The notes under the pieces: model-generated
Told to the model about the DNA's origin: nothing
What the model saw: only the letters and a program-made list of their open reading frames with translations
The model's database searches: none
Origin: Verrucomicrobiota bacterium
Lineage (GTDB): Bacteria; Verrucomicrobiota; Verrucomicrobiia; Opitutales; UBA953
Length of the DNA: 64,000 nucleotides
NCBI GenBank assembly: GCA_026397955.1
Contig: JAPLTV010000014.1
Coordinates: 62,001 to 126,000, forward strand
Direction of reading: 5' to 3'
Position numbers and translations under genes: made by a program
Part shown: in pieces, positions 26,679 through 35,533 of the stretch
Layout: the number at the start of each line of letters is the position of its first letter
How positions within the stretch are numbered: the stretch's first letter is position 1

Positions 26679-26753
26679 GGCGCGGTAGCCAAGTGGTAAG
26701 GCCGGGCTCTGCAAAAGCCCCATGCGTCGGTTCAATTCCGACCCGCGCCTCCA
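26679..26753 (+). tRNA. tRNA-Cys (GCA)
   Basis: Acceptor GGCGCGG/CCGCGCC, D-stem GCC/GGC, anticodon stem GGGCT/AGCCC around CTGCAAA (anticodon GCA), T-arm GTCGG-TTCAATT-CCGAC, U at position 73 as expected for cysteine, and an encoded CCA (26751-26753). A perfect terminator follows 9 bases later. Confidence 0.96.
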
Positions 26754-26762
26754 GTTTAAAAC

Positions 26763-26799
26763 AAGAAGGGCGTCCCGCACCGGGACGCCCTTCTTCTTT
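26763..26799. terminator. Intrinsic terminator between tRNA-Cys and argG
   Basis: Perfect 14-bp stem AAGAAGGGCGTCCC/GGGACGCCCTTCTT with a five-base loop, then CTTTC on the plus strand. It is shared by tRNA-Cys (plus) and the arginine operon (minus), ending 13 bp from the argG stop. Confidence 0.9.
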
Positions 26800-26812
26800 C
26801 CTGAGGCTGTCC

Positions 26813-28069
26813 TTAACGGACCGTCTTGCTGAGGTTGGCGACGCCGTTGACCTTCGAGTTCACGCGCAGGCGCAGGCCGTTGAGGCGGATGAAGCCCGTG
26901 GCGTCATCCTGATTGTAAGCCTTGGTCGGGTCCGCTTCCATCGTGGCAATGTGCGGGTTGTAGAGCGAACGCGGGCTCTTGCGGCCGGCGACATAGACGC
27001 TGCCCTTGTAGAGCTTCACGCGAACGGTGCCGGTGACGTTGCGCTGGGACTCGGTGATGAGGGCCTGGAGGGCGAGGCGCTCCGGGGCATACCAAAAGCC
27101 GTTGTAGACGAGCGTGGCGTAGCGCGGGACGAGCGAGTCGCGCAGGTTCATCACCTCGCGGTCCATGGTCAGGGATTCGATCTGACGATGGGCGAAGTGC
27201 AGAATCGTGCCGCCCGGGGTCTCGTAGACGCCGCGGCTCTTCATGCCGACGAAGCGATTCTCGACCATGTCGACGCGGCCGACGCCATGGCGGCCGCCGA
27301 TCTTATTAAGGGTGCGCATGACGCCGAGGGGATCGAGCTTCTTGCCGTTGACGGCGATGCAGTCTCCCTGACGGAACTCGAGTTCGGCGTACTCGGGCTT
27401 ATTCGGCGCATCTTCCGGGGAGACGGAGAGCTTGAACATAGCCTTGTTCGAAGGATGGAAGGCGTCCATCCACGGGTCCTCGAGGATGCCGGCCTCGAAC
27501 GAGATGTGGAGGAGGTTACGATCGGAGGAGTAAGGCTTCTTGGCGCTGGCTTCGACCGGGATCTTGTTGTCGGCGCAATAGGCGATCATCTCGGCGCGGC
27601 CGGGGAAATCCTTACGGAAGGCTTCGTTGCGCCAAGGGGCGATGATCTCGAGATCGGGGGCGAGGGCGGCGCAGGTCAGCTCAAAGCGGACCTGGTCATT
27701 ACCCTTGCCGGTGGCGCCGTGAGCGATGGCGGTGGCGCCTTCTTTGCGGGCGATCTCGACCATGCGCTTGGCGATGAGCGGGCGGGCGATGGAGGTGCCG
27801 AGGTAGTACTGGCCTTCGTAGATGGCACCAGCCTGCATCATCGGGAAGATGAAGTCGCGGGCGAATTCGGCCTGGAGGTCGTCGACGTAGAGCTTGGAAG
27901 CACCGGTCTTCATGGCCTTCTGCTTAAGTCCCTTGAGTTCGTCTTCCTGGCCAATATCGGCGCAGAACGCGATCATCTCGGCGTTGTGCTTGTCCTTGAT
28001 CCAGGAAAGGAGGACGGAGGTGTCGAGGCCACCGGAGTAGGCCAGGACGATTTTCTTCTTCTTGCTCAT
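26813..28069 (-). CDS. argG: Argininosuccinate synthase
   Basis: 418 residues. It joins citrulline and aspartate with ATP to give argininosuccinate in the cytoplasm. The PP-loop sits at the start ([21 protein letters not shown]). [29 protein letters not shown] and [29 protein letters not shown] are classic ArgG blocks. It is the last of six minus-strand arg genes, 18 bp after the argF stop. argH, needed for the final step, is not in the window. Confidence 0.97.
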   Translation of the reverse strand: MSKKKKIVLAYSGGLDTSVLLSWIKDKHNAEMIAFCADIGQEDELKGLKQKAMKTGASKLYVDDLQAEFARDFIFPMMQAGAIYEGQYYLGTSIARPLIAKRMVEIARKEGATAIAHGATGKGNDQVRFELTCAALAPDLEIIAPWRNEAFRKDFPGRAEMIAYCADNKIPVEASAKKPYSSDRNLLHISFEAGILEDPWMDAFHPSNKAMFKLSVSPEDAPNKPEYAELEFRQGDCIAVNGKKLDPLGVMRTLNKIGGRHGVGRVDMVENRFVGMKSRGVYETPGGTILHFAHRQIESLTMDREVMNLRDSLVPRYATLVYNGFWYAPERLALQALITESQRNVTGTVRVKLYKGSVYVAGRKSPRSLYNPHIATMEADPTKAYNQDDATGFIRLNGLRLRVNSKVNGVANLSKTVR

Positions 28070-28087
28070 GTTAGTGGGATGGAAAAA

Positions 28088-29035
28088 TCAGCCGCGGTGG
28101 GCGGCGAGGTGGGCGAGGATGGCCTTCTGTACGTGCAGGCGGTTCTCGGCTTGGTCGAAGATGATGCTCTGCTTGCTCTCGAGCACCTCGGCGGAGACTT
28201 CCTCGCCGGGATGGGCCGGGAGGCAGTGCATGAAATAGGCTCCGGGCTCGGCCAAGGACATCAACTTCGCGTTGACCTGATAAGGCTGCATGGTGCGCAG
28301 ACGTTCAGCCTTCTCGGCTTCCATGCCCATGCTGACCCAGACGTCGGTGTAGACCATGTCGGCGCCCTTCACTGCAGTGGCGGGATCGGTCGAGAACGTA
28401 AAGGTCTCGGGCAGGCCGTCTTTCTTCAGCTGGGCGCGGATCTCAGCGCCGGGCTCGTAGCCAGCGGGACCAGCCAGCGCAATCTCGACCCCGAGGGCGG
28501 CGCCGCCGAGCACGAACGAGTTGGCCATGTTGCAGGCGGTGTCGCCGAGGAAGGCTACCTTCTTGCCCTTCAGGGAAGCGGCGTACTGTTCCGGACGGCC
28601 AGGCGCATAGCGCTCAGCCAGCGTGAACATGTCCGTCATGAACTGGCACGGATGCAGGAAGTCGGACAGCGCGTTAACAACCGGCATCGTGCCGCAGCGG
28701 GCAAACTCCTCGAGCAGGCTATGCTCATGGCAACGGATGACCATGCCGTGGAGGTAACGGGAAAGGACGCGAGCGGTGTCCGCGACAGTCTCGCCACGGG
28801 AGATCTGCAGGTCATCGGCATTGAGCATCACCGGTTGGCCGCCGAGCTCATGGACGCCGACTTGGAAGGACACACGGGTGCGGGTGCTCTTCTTGAAAAA
28901 CATCAGGCCCCAAGACTGGTGCGCGAGGGCGACCCCAGCGGACTTGCCCCGGCTGGCCTTGAGCGCCGCAGCCGCAGCGAAGACCTGGGCCGTTTCGGCC
29001 GGACTCAGGTCGGTCTCCTTTAGGAAATGACGCAT
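28088..29035 (-). CDS. argF: Ornithine carbamoyltransferase
   Basis: 315 residues from the ATG at 29035 (MRHFLKETDLSPAETAQ), the normal OTCase length; the track ORF adds 28 unlikely residues. The carbamoyl-phosphate motif is FFKKSTRTRVSF (STRT), with FLHPCQ (usual HPxQ) and the ornithine-site HCLPAHPGEE. It makes citrulline from ornithine and carbamoyl phosphate. It lies between argD and argG in the same operon, with about 68 bp between the argD stop and its start. Confidence 0.96.
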   Translation of the reverse strand: MRHFLKETDLSPAETAQVFAAAAALKASRGKSAGVALAHQSWGLMFFKKSTRTRVSFQVGVHELGGQPVMLNADDLQISRGETVADTARVLSRYLHGMVIRCHEHSLLEEFARCGTMPVVNALSDFLHPCQFMTDMFTLAERYAPGRPEQYAASLKGKKVAFLGDTACNMANSFVLGGAALGVEIALAGPAGYEPGAEIRAQLKKDGLPETFTFSTDPATAVKGADMVYTDVWVSMGMEAEKAERLRTMQPYQVNAKLMSLAEPGAYFMHCLPAHPGEEVSAEVLESKQSIIFDQAENRLHVQKAILAHLAAHRG

Positions 29036-29103
29036 CTCGGAAAGCGTTTGAACATAGGCTTCCGCTCCTGTTTGGACAGCGGAAAATAAGGGCTGAAAAC
29101 CTC

Positions 29104-30324
29104 TTAGGCAGCCTTCCAAGCGCCAAGAACCTGACGCAGGATCGCCACGGACTCGGCCAACTCCTCGGGAGAGGCGTTGAGCGGAGGGAGTAGACGCACA
29201 GCCACCCCGCCCGCCGGAGCGGTTAGGATACCGGCCTCGCGCAGGGCGGCGACGACCGGAATCGGGTCGATGTTCAGGATGACGCCGACCATGTAGCCGG
29301 CGCCACGGACTTCCTTCACGAGGTCAGGGCGGAGTTCGACCAGCTTACGGAGTTCGGCATGCCAACCAACGGAGCGTTCGGCCACCTTGGCGACGAGCTG
29401 TTCGGCTTCGATGATCTCGAGCACAGCGAGTCCGGCGGTGGCCGCCAGCGGACCTCCGCCGAAGGTAGTGCCATGCGAACCAGCCTGGAAAAGGTCATCG
29501 TGGGGAGGAGCCATCCAGATTGCGCCAATCGGGAAGCCGCCGCCGAGGCCCTTGGCCATGGCGATGGCGTCAGGCTTCACGCCCGCGAACTCATAGGCGA
29601 AGAACTTGCCGGTCCGGCCGATGCCGCACTGGATTTCATCGATCATGAACAGCACGTTGCGTGCGCGGCAGAGCTGCTCGACGCCGCGTAGGAATTCGGG
29701 CGTAGCCGGGTTCACGCCACCTTCGCCTTGAATCGATTCAATCAGGACGGCGGCGGTAGTCTTGGCGTCGATGGCCTTATCCCAAGCGGCGAGATCGTTG
29801 AGCGGCGCGGCGGTAAAACCGGACAGCAACGGACGGAAGCCCTTCTGGATCTTCTCCTGCGGCGTGGCGGACATGCCACCGAAGGTGCGGCCATGGAAGG
29901 CCTTCTCGGCGACGATGACGCCGATGCAGGCACCTTCCGCGCCGGACTTGCGCTGGCCATGGAGACGGGCGAGTTTCAGCAGGCCTTCGTTGGCTTCGGC
30001 GCCGCTGTTGCAAAAGATGACACGTCCGGGGCCGCAACGCTGCGAGAGGGCATGGGCGAGCTGGCCTTGCGGCTCATTCCGGTAGAGATTGCTGACATGG
30101 ACAAGCTTGCCGGCCTGCTCGGAGACGCGCTTGACCCAGTGCGGGTGGGCGTGGCCGACGGCGTTGACGGCGATGCCTGAGGCAAAATCTAGGTAGCGCT
30201 TTCCGGCGGCATCCCAGACATGCGTCCCCTGCCCCTTCACGAGCGTGATGGGTGGAGCGCCGTAGTTATGGGCGACATTATCCGCGTAGTTCGCGGCGGT
30301 AGGATCTGGGGACGGACCGTTCAT
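29104..30324 (-). CDS. argD: Acetylornithine aminotransferase
   Basis: 406 residues from the ATG at 30324; the track uses a TTG one codon upstream. It is a class III PLP aminotransferase. FASGIAVNAVGHAHP, NSGAEANEGLLKLAR, the PLP-Asp segment FMIDEIQCGIGRTG and the lysine segment ALGGGFPIGAIWMA (canonical K in AMAKGLGGG) are visible. It converts N-acetylglutamate semialdehyde to N-acetylornithine. The ATG shares one base with the argB stop (TGATG), so translation is probably coupled. It may also act in lysine synthesis, as many ArgD enzymes do. Confidence 0.95.
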   Translation of the reverse strand: MNGPSPDPTAANYADNVAHNYGAPPITLVKGQGTHVWDAAGKRYLDFASGIAVNAVGHAHPHWVKRVSEQAGKLVHVSNLYRNEPQGQLAHALSQRCGPGRVIFCNSGAEANEGLLKLARLHGQRKSGAEGACIGVIVAEKAFHGRTFGGMSATPQEKIQKGFRPLLSGFTAAPLNDLAAWDKAIDAKTTAAVLIESIQGEGGVNPATPEFLRGVEQLCRARNVLFMIDEIQCGIGRTGKFFAYEFAGVKPDAIAMAKGLGGGFPIGAIWMAPPHDDLFQAGSHGTTFGGGPLAATAGLAVLEIIEAEQLVAKVAERSVGWHAELRKLVELRPDLVKEVRGAGYMVGVILNIDPIPVVAALREAGILTAPAGGVAVRLLPPLNASPEELAESVAILRQVLGAWKAA

Positions 30325-31205
30325 CAACCGTGGACGATTTCGGTGCCGATGCCCTTGTCGGTGAAGACCTCGAGCAGGAGCGCATGCGGGACGCGGCCGT
30401 CGATGAAGTGCACACGGCGGACGCCTTCCCGCAGGGCCTTCACGGCGCTATCGACCTTCGGGATCATCCCGCCGGCGATGACGCCCTTACGCTTGAGTTC
30501 TTCGACTTCGCTGACCTTCAGCGTGGTGATGAGGGAGGTCGGGTCCTTCGCGTCGGCGAGGAGGCCCGGGACATCGCTCATGAAGATGAGGCGGCGGGCG
30601 CGCAGGGAATTAGCCACGGCCGCGGCGGCGACATCGGCGTTGGTATTGTAAGCCTGGTCATCGGCGTCGAGCGCGATGGGCGACACGACCGGGAGATGGC
30701 CGTCGGCGAGCGCCTTCTTGATCAGCTTCGTCTTCACGAACTTGATATCCCCGACGAAACCGATGTCGACGGGCTGCCCTTTATCGTCGGAGCCGAAGAG
30801 CTTCTCGCAAAGGTTGACGTGGTTACCCGGCATGCCGAGCGGATTGGCGCCGCGGGCCTTGAGGGATTCGCAGATCTGTCCGTTGATCTCGTGGTTGAGG
30901 GTCTCTTCGACGATCTTGACCGTCGCGGCGTCGGTGACGCGCATGCCGCCCCGGAACTCGGATTTGATGCCGGCCTTGTCCATGGCCCGCGTGATGGCCT
31001 TGCCGCCACCGTGGACGACGACGACCTGGATGCCGACGGCGGCTAGGAAGGCGATATCCGTGGCGACGCGGTCGCGGCCTTCGGGGCTCGGATCATCCAT
31101 GAAGCTACCGCCGTACTTCACCACGAAGGTGGAGCCACGGAACTTGTGGATATACGGAAGCGCCTCGAGAAGGACCTCGGCTTTTTGCGTGGCGGGAATG
31201 CTCAT
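30324..31205 (-). CDS. argB: Acetylglutamate kinase
   Basis: 293 residues. It phosphorylates N-acetylglutamate, the usual control point of the pathway. The N-terminal helix ([20 protein letters not shown]) is the extension found in arginine-inhibited hexameric kinases, so feedback inhibition is likely (inference). Kinase motifs are [28 protein letters not shown] and [24 protein letters not shown]. It is between argJ (50-bp gap) and argD (overlapping). Confidence 0.96.
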   Translation of the reverse strand: MSIPATQKAEVLLEALPYIHKFRGSTFVVKYGGSFMDDPSPEGRDRVATDIAFLAAVGIQVVVVHGGGKAITRAMDKAGIKSEFRGGMRVTDAATVKIVEETLNHEINGQICESLKARGANPLGMPGNHVNLCEKLFGSDDKGQPVDIGFVGDIKFVKTKLIKKALADGHLPVVSPIALDADDQAYNTNADVAAAAVANSLRARRLIFMSDVPGLLADAKDPTSLITTLKVSEVEELKRKGVIAGGMIPKVDSAVKALREGVRRVHFIDGRVPHALLLEVFTDKGIGTEIVHG

Positions 31206-31255
31206 CTTGCGAAGGGAGTGTCAGGACTGCGGACGGGAGAGTAAACGGAAAAACC

Positions 31256-32485
31256 TTACTCGCTCTTGTTGTAATTCACGTAGCCGTCGGTGAGGTCCGC
31301 GGCCAGGAGCCGGAACTTCGCGTCACCGAGGTTAAGCTTCAGCCGGACGGCGAAACGGGCCGCCTTCACGACTTGCTTCCACTGGGGCTTGTTCTCGGGC
31401 AGCGGCTTACCGCCGAGGACGGCCGGGACGTCGTCGTAATAGATATCCAGTTTGGCTTCGTCGAGGCCCGTGCGGGCGTAGCCAGCGGCATCGGCGAGAC
31501 GGCCCCAATTCGGGTCTTCGCCAAACCAGGAAGACTTAACTAGGAGGGAGTTACCGATCGCGCGGGCAATCTTCTCGGCGTCGGCGCGGGTGCGGGCGCC
31601 TTCGACCTCCACGGAGACGACCTTGGTAATCTTCTCGCCGTCGCCGACGATCTTCTCCGCCAAAGCGAAGCACACCTTGTCGAGGGCTTCCTGGAAGAGG
31701 GTCCGGAGGCCGGCTGGGGCGGCAGCTCCCACGGAGACGCCGGAGACGCCGGAAGCAAGAAGCAGGACGGTGTCGTTGGTGGACATGTCGCCATCGACGC
31801 TGACGCAATTGAAAGACTGGTCCGAAGAGGATTTCAGGGCCGTCTTGAGTTCTGCCGGCGAGGCAGCCGCGTCGGTGCAGACGAAGGCGAGCATCGTGGC
31901 CATATTGGGCTCGATCATGCCAGCTCCCTTGGCGATGCCGGCGATGGTGACGGTCTTGCCCTCCCAGACGAAACGCGCGGTGACGGACTTCGGACGGGTG
32001 TCGGAGGTGAGGATGGCGTTGGCGGAGCGCACGCCTTCGGCGGCGTCACGCGTGAGGCGGGAAGCGGAGACCTTGATGCCCTCGGCGACCTTGGTCATCG
32101 GGAGGAGTTCGCCGATACGGCCAGTGGAGCAGACGAGGAAGGCGTCGCTCGGAGCGCCCACGGCGGCGGCGGCAAGCTTCGCCATTGCGATGGCGTCGGC
32201 ATCGCCTTGGGCGGCCGTGCAGGCGTTGGCGTTGCCGCTATTTCCGACGATGCCCCGGATCTTATCTGCGGAGACGGCGAGCACCTGCTGGCAGAAGCGC
32301 ACCGGCGCGGCCTTCACGTCATTGGTCGTGAAGACGCCGGCGGCGGCGCACGGCTGATCGGCGACGACAATCGTCAGGTCGAGGCGGTCGAGGCCCTTAT
32401 TACGGATGTCGCAGCCGGCGGCGCCGACGCGGAAGCCGGGAACGTCGGAGACGCCCGGCGAATCATTGGTGAACTCGATGGACAT
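31256..32485 (-). CDS. argJ: Glutamate N-acetyltransferase / amino-acid acetyltransferase ArgJ
   Basis: 409 residues, the normal ArgJ length. The precursor is self-cleaved at an Ala-Thr bond in MATMLAF, seen here as EPNMATMLAFVCTDAA, generating two chains. It transfers acetyl from N-acetylornithine to glutamate; some members also use acetyl-CoA. N-terminal PGFRVGAAGCDIR and GNSGNANACTAAQG and C-terminal GEDPNWGRLADAAGYA are family blocks. Its presence makes the pathway a recycling one, so argA and argE may be unnecessary. Six bp separate it from argC. Confidence 0.95.
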   Translation of the reverse strand: MSIEFTNDSPGVSDVPGFRVGAAGCDIRNKGLDRLDLTIVVADQPCAAAGVFTTNDVKAAPVRFCQQVLAVSADKIRGIVGNSGNANACTAAQGDADAIAMAKLAAAAVGAPSDAFLVCSTGRIGELLPMTKVAEGIKVSASRLTRDAAEGVRSANAILTSDTRPKSVTARFVWEGKTVTIAGIAKGAGMIEPNMATMLAFVCTDAAASPAELKTALKSSSDQSFNCVSVDGDMSTNDTVLLLASGVSGVSVGAAAPAGLRTLFQEALDKVCFALAEKIVGDGEKITKVVSVEVEGARTRADAEKIARAIGNSLLVKSSWFGEDPNWGRLADAAGYARTGLDEAKLDIYYDDVPAVLGGKPLPENKPQWKQVVKAARFAVRLKLNLGDAKFRLLAADLTDGYVNYNKSE

Positions 32486-32491
32486 GGGAAA

Positions 32492-33541
32492 TCAGCGGAG
32501 ACCTTCGGACTCGTCCCAACCCATCATCAGGTTGAGGTTCTGGACCGCCTGACCGCCGGCGCCCTTCAGGAGATTGTCGATCACCGAGGTGATGATGAGG
32601 TTGCCCGTACGCGCGTCGGCGACGACGGAGCAGGCGACCCGGTTCGTGTTGGCTACGTGGGCGGTGTCAGGGAATTCGCCCGACTTGAGCAAGGTGACGA
32701 ACGGCCGGCCGGCATAGGCTTTCTGCCACACAGCCTCGACCTGCGCGACGGTGACGCTGGGGGCGGGCACGACGATGGTGGTGGCGATACCCCGATGCAT
32801 AGGTGCGAGGTGCGGATTGAACTGGACCACGACCGGCTGGCCGGCGGCCACGCCGAACTGCTCCTCGATCTCGGCGATGTGCCGGTGACCGGGAATACCA
32901 TAGGCCTTGATCGAGCTGTCGCGCTCGGAGAAGAGGAAAGCCACGTCGGCCTTCTTGCCGGCGCCGGAGACGCCGCTGTACGAATTGATAATCAGCCGAC
33001 CCGGCTCGGGCTTGAGCAATCCCGCGCGGAGAAGCGGCACCAGCGGCACCTGGATACTGGTCGGGTAGCAACCCGGGCAGGCGATGAGCTTCGCGGATTT
33101 CCACGCGTCGTCGGTCTGGAGTTCCGGAATGACGTAACGCGCCTGCGCGGCGAGGGCCGGGGCCGGGTGGTCATGCCCGTAATACTTTTTGTACAAGCCG
33201 AGGTCGCGCAGACGGAAGTCGGCGGAGAGGTCGAGCACCCGCTTGCCGGCCGCGACGAGCGGCTGGGCATATTCGGCGGCGACGCCATGCGGCAGCGCCA
33301 GGAACCAGACGTCCACGTCGGACTTCGCGCATTCTTCGGGCGAGGAGGCGGAAAACAGCAGGGCCGGGTCCACGATGCCACGAAGGCGAGGGATCTCGTC
33401 GGCCACGGACTTGCCGGCCAAGGTGCGGGAACAGACCGCGGCGAGCCGGACCCGCGGGTGGCGGGCCAGGACGCGGACGAGCTCCTCCCCGGTGTAACCG
33501 GAGGCGCCGACGATGCCGACCTTGGTCAGGTTTTGGGTCAT
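32492..33541 (-). CDS. argC: N-acetyl-gamma-glutamyl-phosphate reductase
   Basis: 349 residues. It reduces N-acetylglutamyl phosphate to the semialdehyde. The NAD(P) motif is VGIVGASGYTGEELVRVLARHPRV, and the catalytic Cys is in ACPGCYPTSIQVPL. HRHIAEIEEQF and SYSGVSGAGKKAD are also typical of ArgC. It is the first gene of the arginine run. Upstream lie 113 bp with the rpsI terminator. No ArgR-like operator is obvious there. Confidence 0.96.
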   Translation of the reverse strand: MTQNLTKVGIVGASGYTGEELVRVLARHPRVRLAAVCSRTLAGKSVADEIPRLRGIVDPALLFSASSPEECAKSDVDVWFLALPHGVAAEYAQPLVAAGKRVLDLSADFRLRDLGLYKKYYGHDHPAPALAAQARYVIPELQTDDAWKSAKLIACPGCYPTSIQVPLVPLLRAGLLKPEPGRLIINSYSGVSGAGKKADVAFLFSERDSSIKAYGIPGHRHIAEIEEQFGVAAGQPVVVQFNPHLAPMHRGIATTIVVPAPSVTVAQVEAVWQKAYAGRPFVTLLKSGEFPDTAHVANTNRVACSVVADARTGNLIITSVIDNLLKGAGGQAVQNLNLMMGWDESEGLR

Positions 33542-33603
33542 GGCTTGAGAGGATAGGTGGGTTTGATGACGAAGTGATGGCGGGACACAGGGAACTGGGC
33601 AAC

Positions 33604-33630
33604 AAAAAGGCCCCGGGGTGCCGGGGCCTT
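33604..33630 (-). terminator. Intrinsic terminator after rpsI
   Basis: Stem AAGGCCCCGG/CCGGGGCCTT with loop GGTG; five Ts follow on the minus strand. It lies 25 bp past the rpsI stop and separates the ribosomal genes from the arg operon. Confidence 0.88.
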
Positions 33631-33654
33631 CGAGGGTTCCTGTCTCTTCGCGGA

Positions 33655-34053
33655 TTAACGCTTCGAGAACTGGAAGCGCTTGCGGGCACCAGGGCGGCCG
33701 GGCTTCTTACGTTCGCGCATACGACCGTCGCGGGTAAGGAGACCTTCCTTCTTGAGAGGAGCGCGGAGGGTGGCGTCCATCTTCTGGATCGCGCGAGCGA
33801 GACCATGGGAGATGGCACCAGCCTGGCCGTTGGGGCCGCCGCCGATAACGCGGACGATGACGTCGAGCTGGCCGTCGAGGCCGGCGGTCGTGATCGGGAG
33901 GGTGGCGGACTTCACCAGGGCCTCGGTGTAGAGGTATTCTTCAACGGGCTTGCCGTTGACGACGATGACGCCGGTACCGCGGGAAAGGCGGATGCGGGCC
34001 GAGGCGGTCTTACGACGGCCGACAGCGAGGATAGCGGAGGACTTGGCGCTCAT
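33655..34053 (-). CDS. rpsI: 30S ribosomal protein S9
   Basis: 132 residues. The start MSAKSSAILAVGRRKTASARIRLSRGTG and the C-terminal KKPGRPGARKRFQFSKR are unmistakable S9 features; the basic tail reaches the P-site tRNA on the ribosome. GGGPNGQAGAISHGLARAI is the central S9 block. It follows rplM by 19 bp, the common L13-S9 pair. Confidence 0.97.
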   Translation of the reverse strand: MSAKSSAILAVGRRKTASARIRLSRGTGVIVVNGKPVEEYLYTEALVKSATLPITTAGLDGQLDVIVRVIGGGPNGQAGAISHGLARAIQKMDATLRAPLKKEGLLTRDGRMRERKKPGRPGARKRFQFSKR

Positions 34054-34072
34054 TTAAGAAAGATAAGGGCGA

Positions 34073-34516
34073 TTAGACCTTCTTAGCCTCGGGGAAAGGC
34101 TGAGGGTTGTTGGCGGCCTGGTCATGCTTATCGCCGGCATAGACGCGCAGCTTAAGGAGCATGGCGTTGGCGAGGCGGTTCTTCGGGAGCATGCCCTTGA
34201 CGGCATGGGTCACGATGAACTCCGGGCGACGCTCGCGCATGGCGGCGGCGGTGCGGCGGTAGGCGGTACCGACCCAGCCGGTGTAGAACATGTAGGTCTT
34301 GTCCTCTTCCTTGGAACCCGTGAGGCGGACCTTATCGGCGTTGATCACGATGACGTAATCGCCGGTGTCGACGTGGGGGGTGTAGGTGGGCTTGTGGCGG
34401 CCGCGGAGAATATTGGCAATTTTGACAGCGAGACGGCCCAGGATCTGGTCCTTGGCGTCAACGACGTACCAGGTCTTGTCCTTGAGCTGCACGTTCTTGG
34501 CTAGCGTGGTCTTCAT
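34073..34516 (-). CDS. rplM: 50S ribosomal protein L13
   Basis: 147 residues from the ATG at 34516 (MKTTLAKNVQLKDKTWYVVDA). The track ORF continues 31 codons upstream, but the conserved L13 start is here. Blocks include GRLAVKIANILRGRHKPTYTPHVDTGDYVIVINA and VKGMLPKNRLANAMLLKLRVYAGDKHDQAANNPQ. A possible leader hairpin GCACCCC/GGGGTGC (34570-34589) lies upstream. It heads the rplM-rpsI transcript. Confidence 0.97.
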   Translation of the reverse strand: MKTTLAKNVQLKDKTWYVVDAKDQILGRLAVKIANILRGRHKPTYTPHVDTGDYVIVINADKVRLTGSKEEDKTYMFYTGWVGTAYRRTAAAMRERRPEFIVTHAVKGMLPKNRLANAMLLKLRVYAGDKHDQAANNPQPFPEAKKV

Positions 34517-34601
34517 AGAGAGGGAAAGGGGGAAAATGAGAAAGCACCCCCCTCCGTCAACACTCGAATGCACCCCGGCGGGGGGGTGCCTGAAATAGGC
34601 C

Positions 34602-34638
34602 AAAAACAAGGGAGGCGCGGCCTTAAGCCACGCCTCCC
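34602..34638 (-). terminator. Intrinsic terminator after the TorF-like gene
   Basis: Stem GGGAGGCG/CGCCTCCC, extended by GGC/GCC past one mismatch, followed on the minus strand by CTTGTTTTT. It lies just beyond the stop of the 34667 gene. Confidence 0.82.
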
Positions 34639-34666
34639 TGTCCTGCCCTATTTTAAAGAGGGCGGA

Positions 34667-35431
34667 TTAGAAGCGGAAGTTGGCGTAGACGCGGGCCCAG
34701 AGGGAGCCGCCGGCGGTCTTGATCTGGCTGTCGGTGTTGTAGGCCCAGTTGGCGCCCACGCCGAGCTCCGCACCACGGCCGACCTGACGGGTAAGGTCAA
34801 GGGAGGCGCCCAGGTAGCCATAAGCGTTCTTGGCGGCATAGACGGAGGCCGAGGCATCGCTGAGGCCGCCGTAAACCTTCGTCACGACATCGACGCCAGA
34901 GAGACCGATACTGGAGCCAGCGAAAGTCTTGGAGCCGGCGACTTCGACGGTGAACTGCTGCAGGTCGAGGCTGTAGTAGGCGTAGAGCGAAGGCTTGAGC
35001 GAGACGTTGGCGAAGGACAGACCAGCATAGACCTCGGAGTTAGAGGCGATCTGCGTGAAGCCATTCGCGCCGATGCTATGAACGGTCGGGGCGGTCATGC
35101 GCTGGAAGCCGAGGTCGACTTCACCGAAGCCGTAATCCTTACGGGCGCCGAAGGTGTAGGTGCGCTCCATGGCATCAGCGTTGAAGAAGTTGGCGTAGAC
35201 CGAAGTACCGGAAAGGCCCGGGACGCTGTAGTCGAGGGTGACGGCGGCCTGGAAGAGTCCGTCGGTGGAGGAACGCTCGATGCCGCGGAAGACGTTCTTG
35301 CCGCTCCACGAAGCGCTGCCACGAAGGGAGAGATCCGTGGTGGAGGCGGCGACCGGGGCCGGCGCGGGGCTCTGGGCGTTGACGCCTGCGACGAAGACAG
35401 ACAGGGCGAGGGCGGTAAGGGCGTGCTTCAT
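34667..35431 (-). CDS. TorF-like outer-membrane beta-barrel protein
   Basis: 254 residues. A signal peptide (MKHALTALALSVFVAGVNAQ, cleavage likely after about residue 19) precedes a Pro/Ala linker and a beta-barrel ending in Phe (ARVYANFRF), as expected for outer-membrane insertion. An early segment SWSGKNVFRGIERS resembles the TorF putative porin family (xxxYVFRGxxxS). Alternating aromatic strands recur throughout, such as YAYYSLDLQQFTVEVAG. The substrate is unknown. It is monocistronic, flanked by terminators on both sides. Confidence 0.8.
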   Translation of the reverse strand: MKHALTALALSVFVAGVNAQSPAPAPVAASTTDLSLRGSASWSGKNVFRGIERSSTDGLFQAAVTLDYSVPGLSGTSVYANFFNADAMERTYTFGARKDYGFGEVDLGFQRMTAPTVHSIGANGFTQIASNSEVYAGLSFANVSLKPSLYAYYSLDLQQFTVEVAGSKTFAGSSIGLSGVDVVTKVYGGLSDASASVYAAKNAYGYLGASLDLTRQVGRGAELGVGANWAYNTDSQIKTAGGSLWARVYANFRF

Positions 35432-35461
35432 AGAGTGGTGTTTGGACCTTTATTTCCGCCC

Positions 35462-35501
35462 AAAAATAAACCGTTGGCAAGCCCCAAGGGGCCGCCAACG
35501 G
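35462..35501 (-). terminator. Intrinsic terminator after icd
   Basis: Outer stem CCGTTGGC/GCCAACGG and inner stem GCCCC/GGGGC; on the minus strand it is followed by TTTATTTTTG. It lies 33 bp past the icd stop. Confidence 0.85.
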
Positions 35502-35533
35502 CGTGGTGCGGATTATGTGACGATCCCGGACGA

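Noticed and set aside
26231-29023. 930-aa plus-strand ORF over ispF, tRNA-Cys, argG and argF
   Set aside because: It crosses four genes and a tRNA with clear family matches on the other strand; open only because of GC-rich codon bias.
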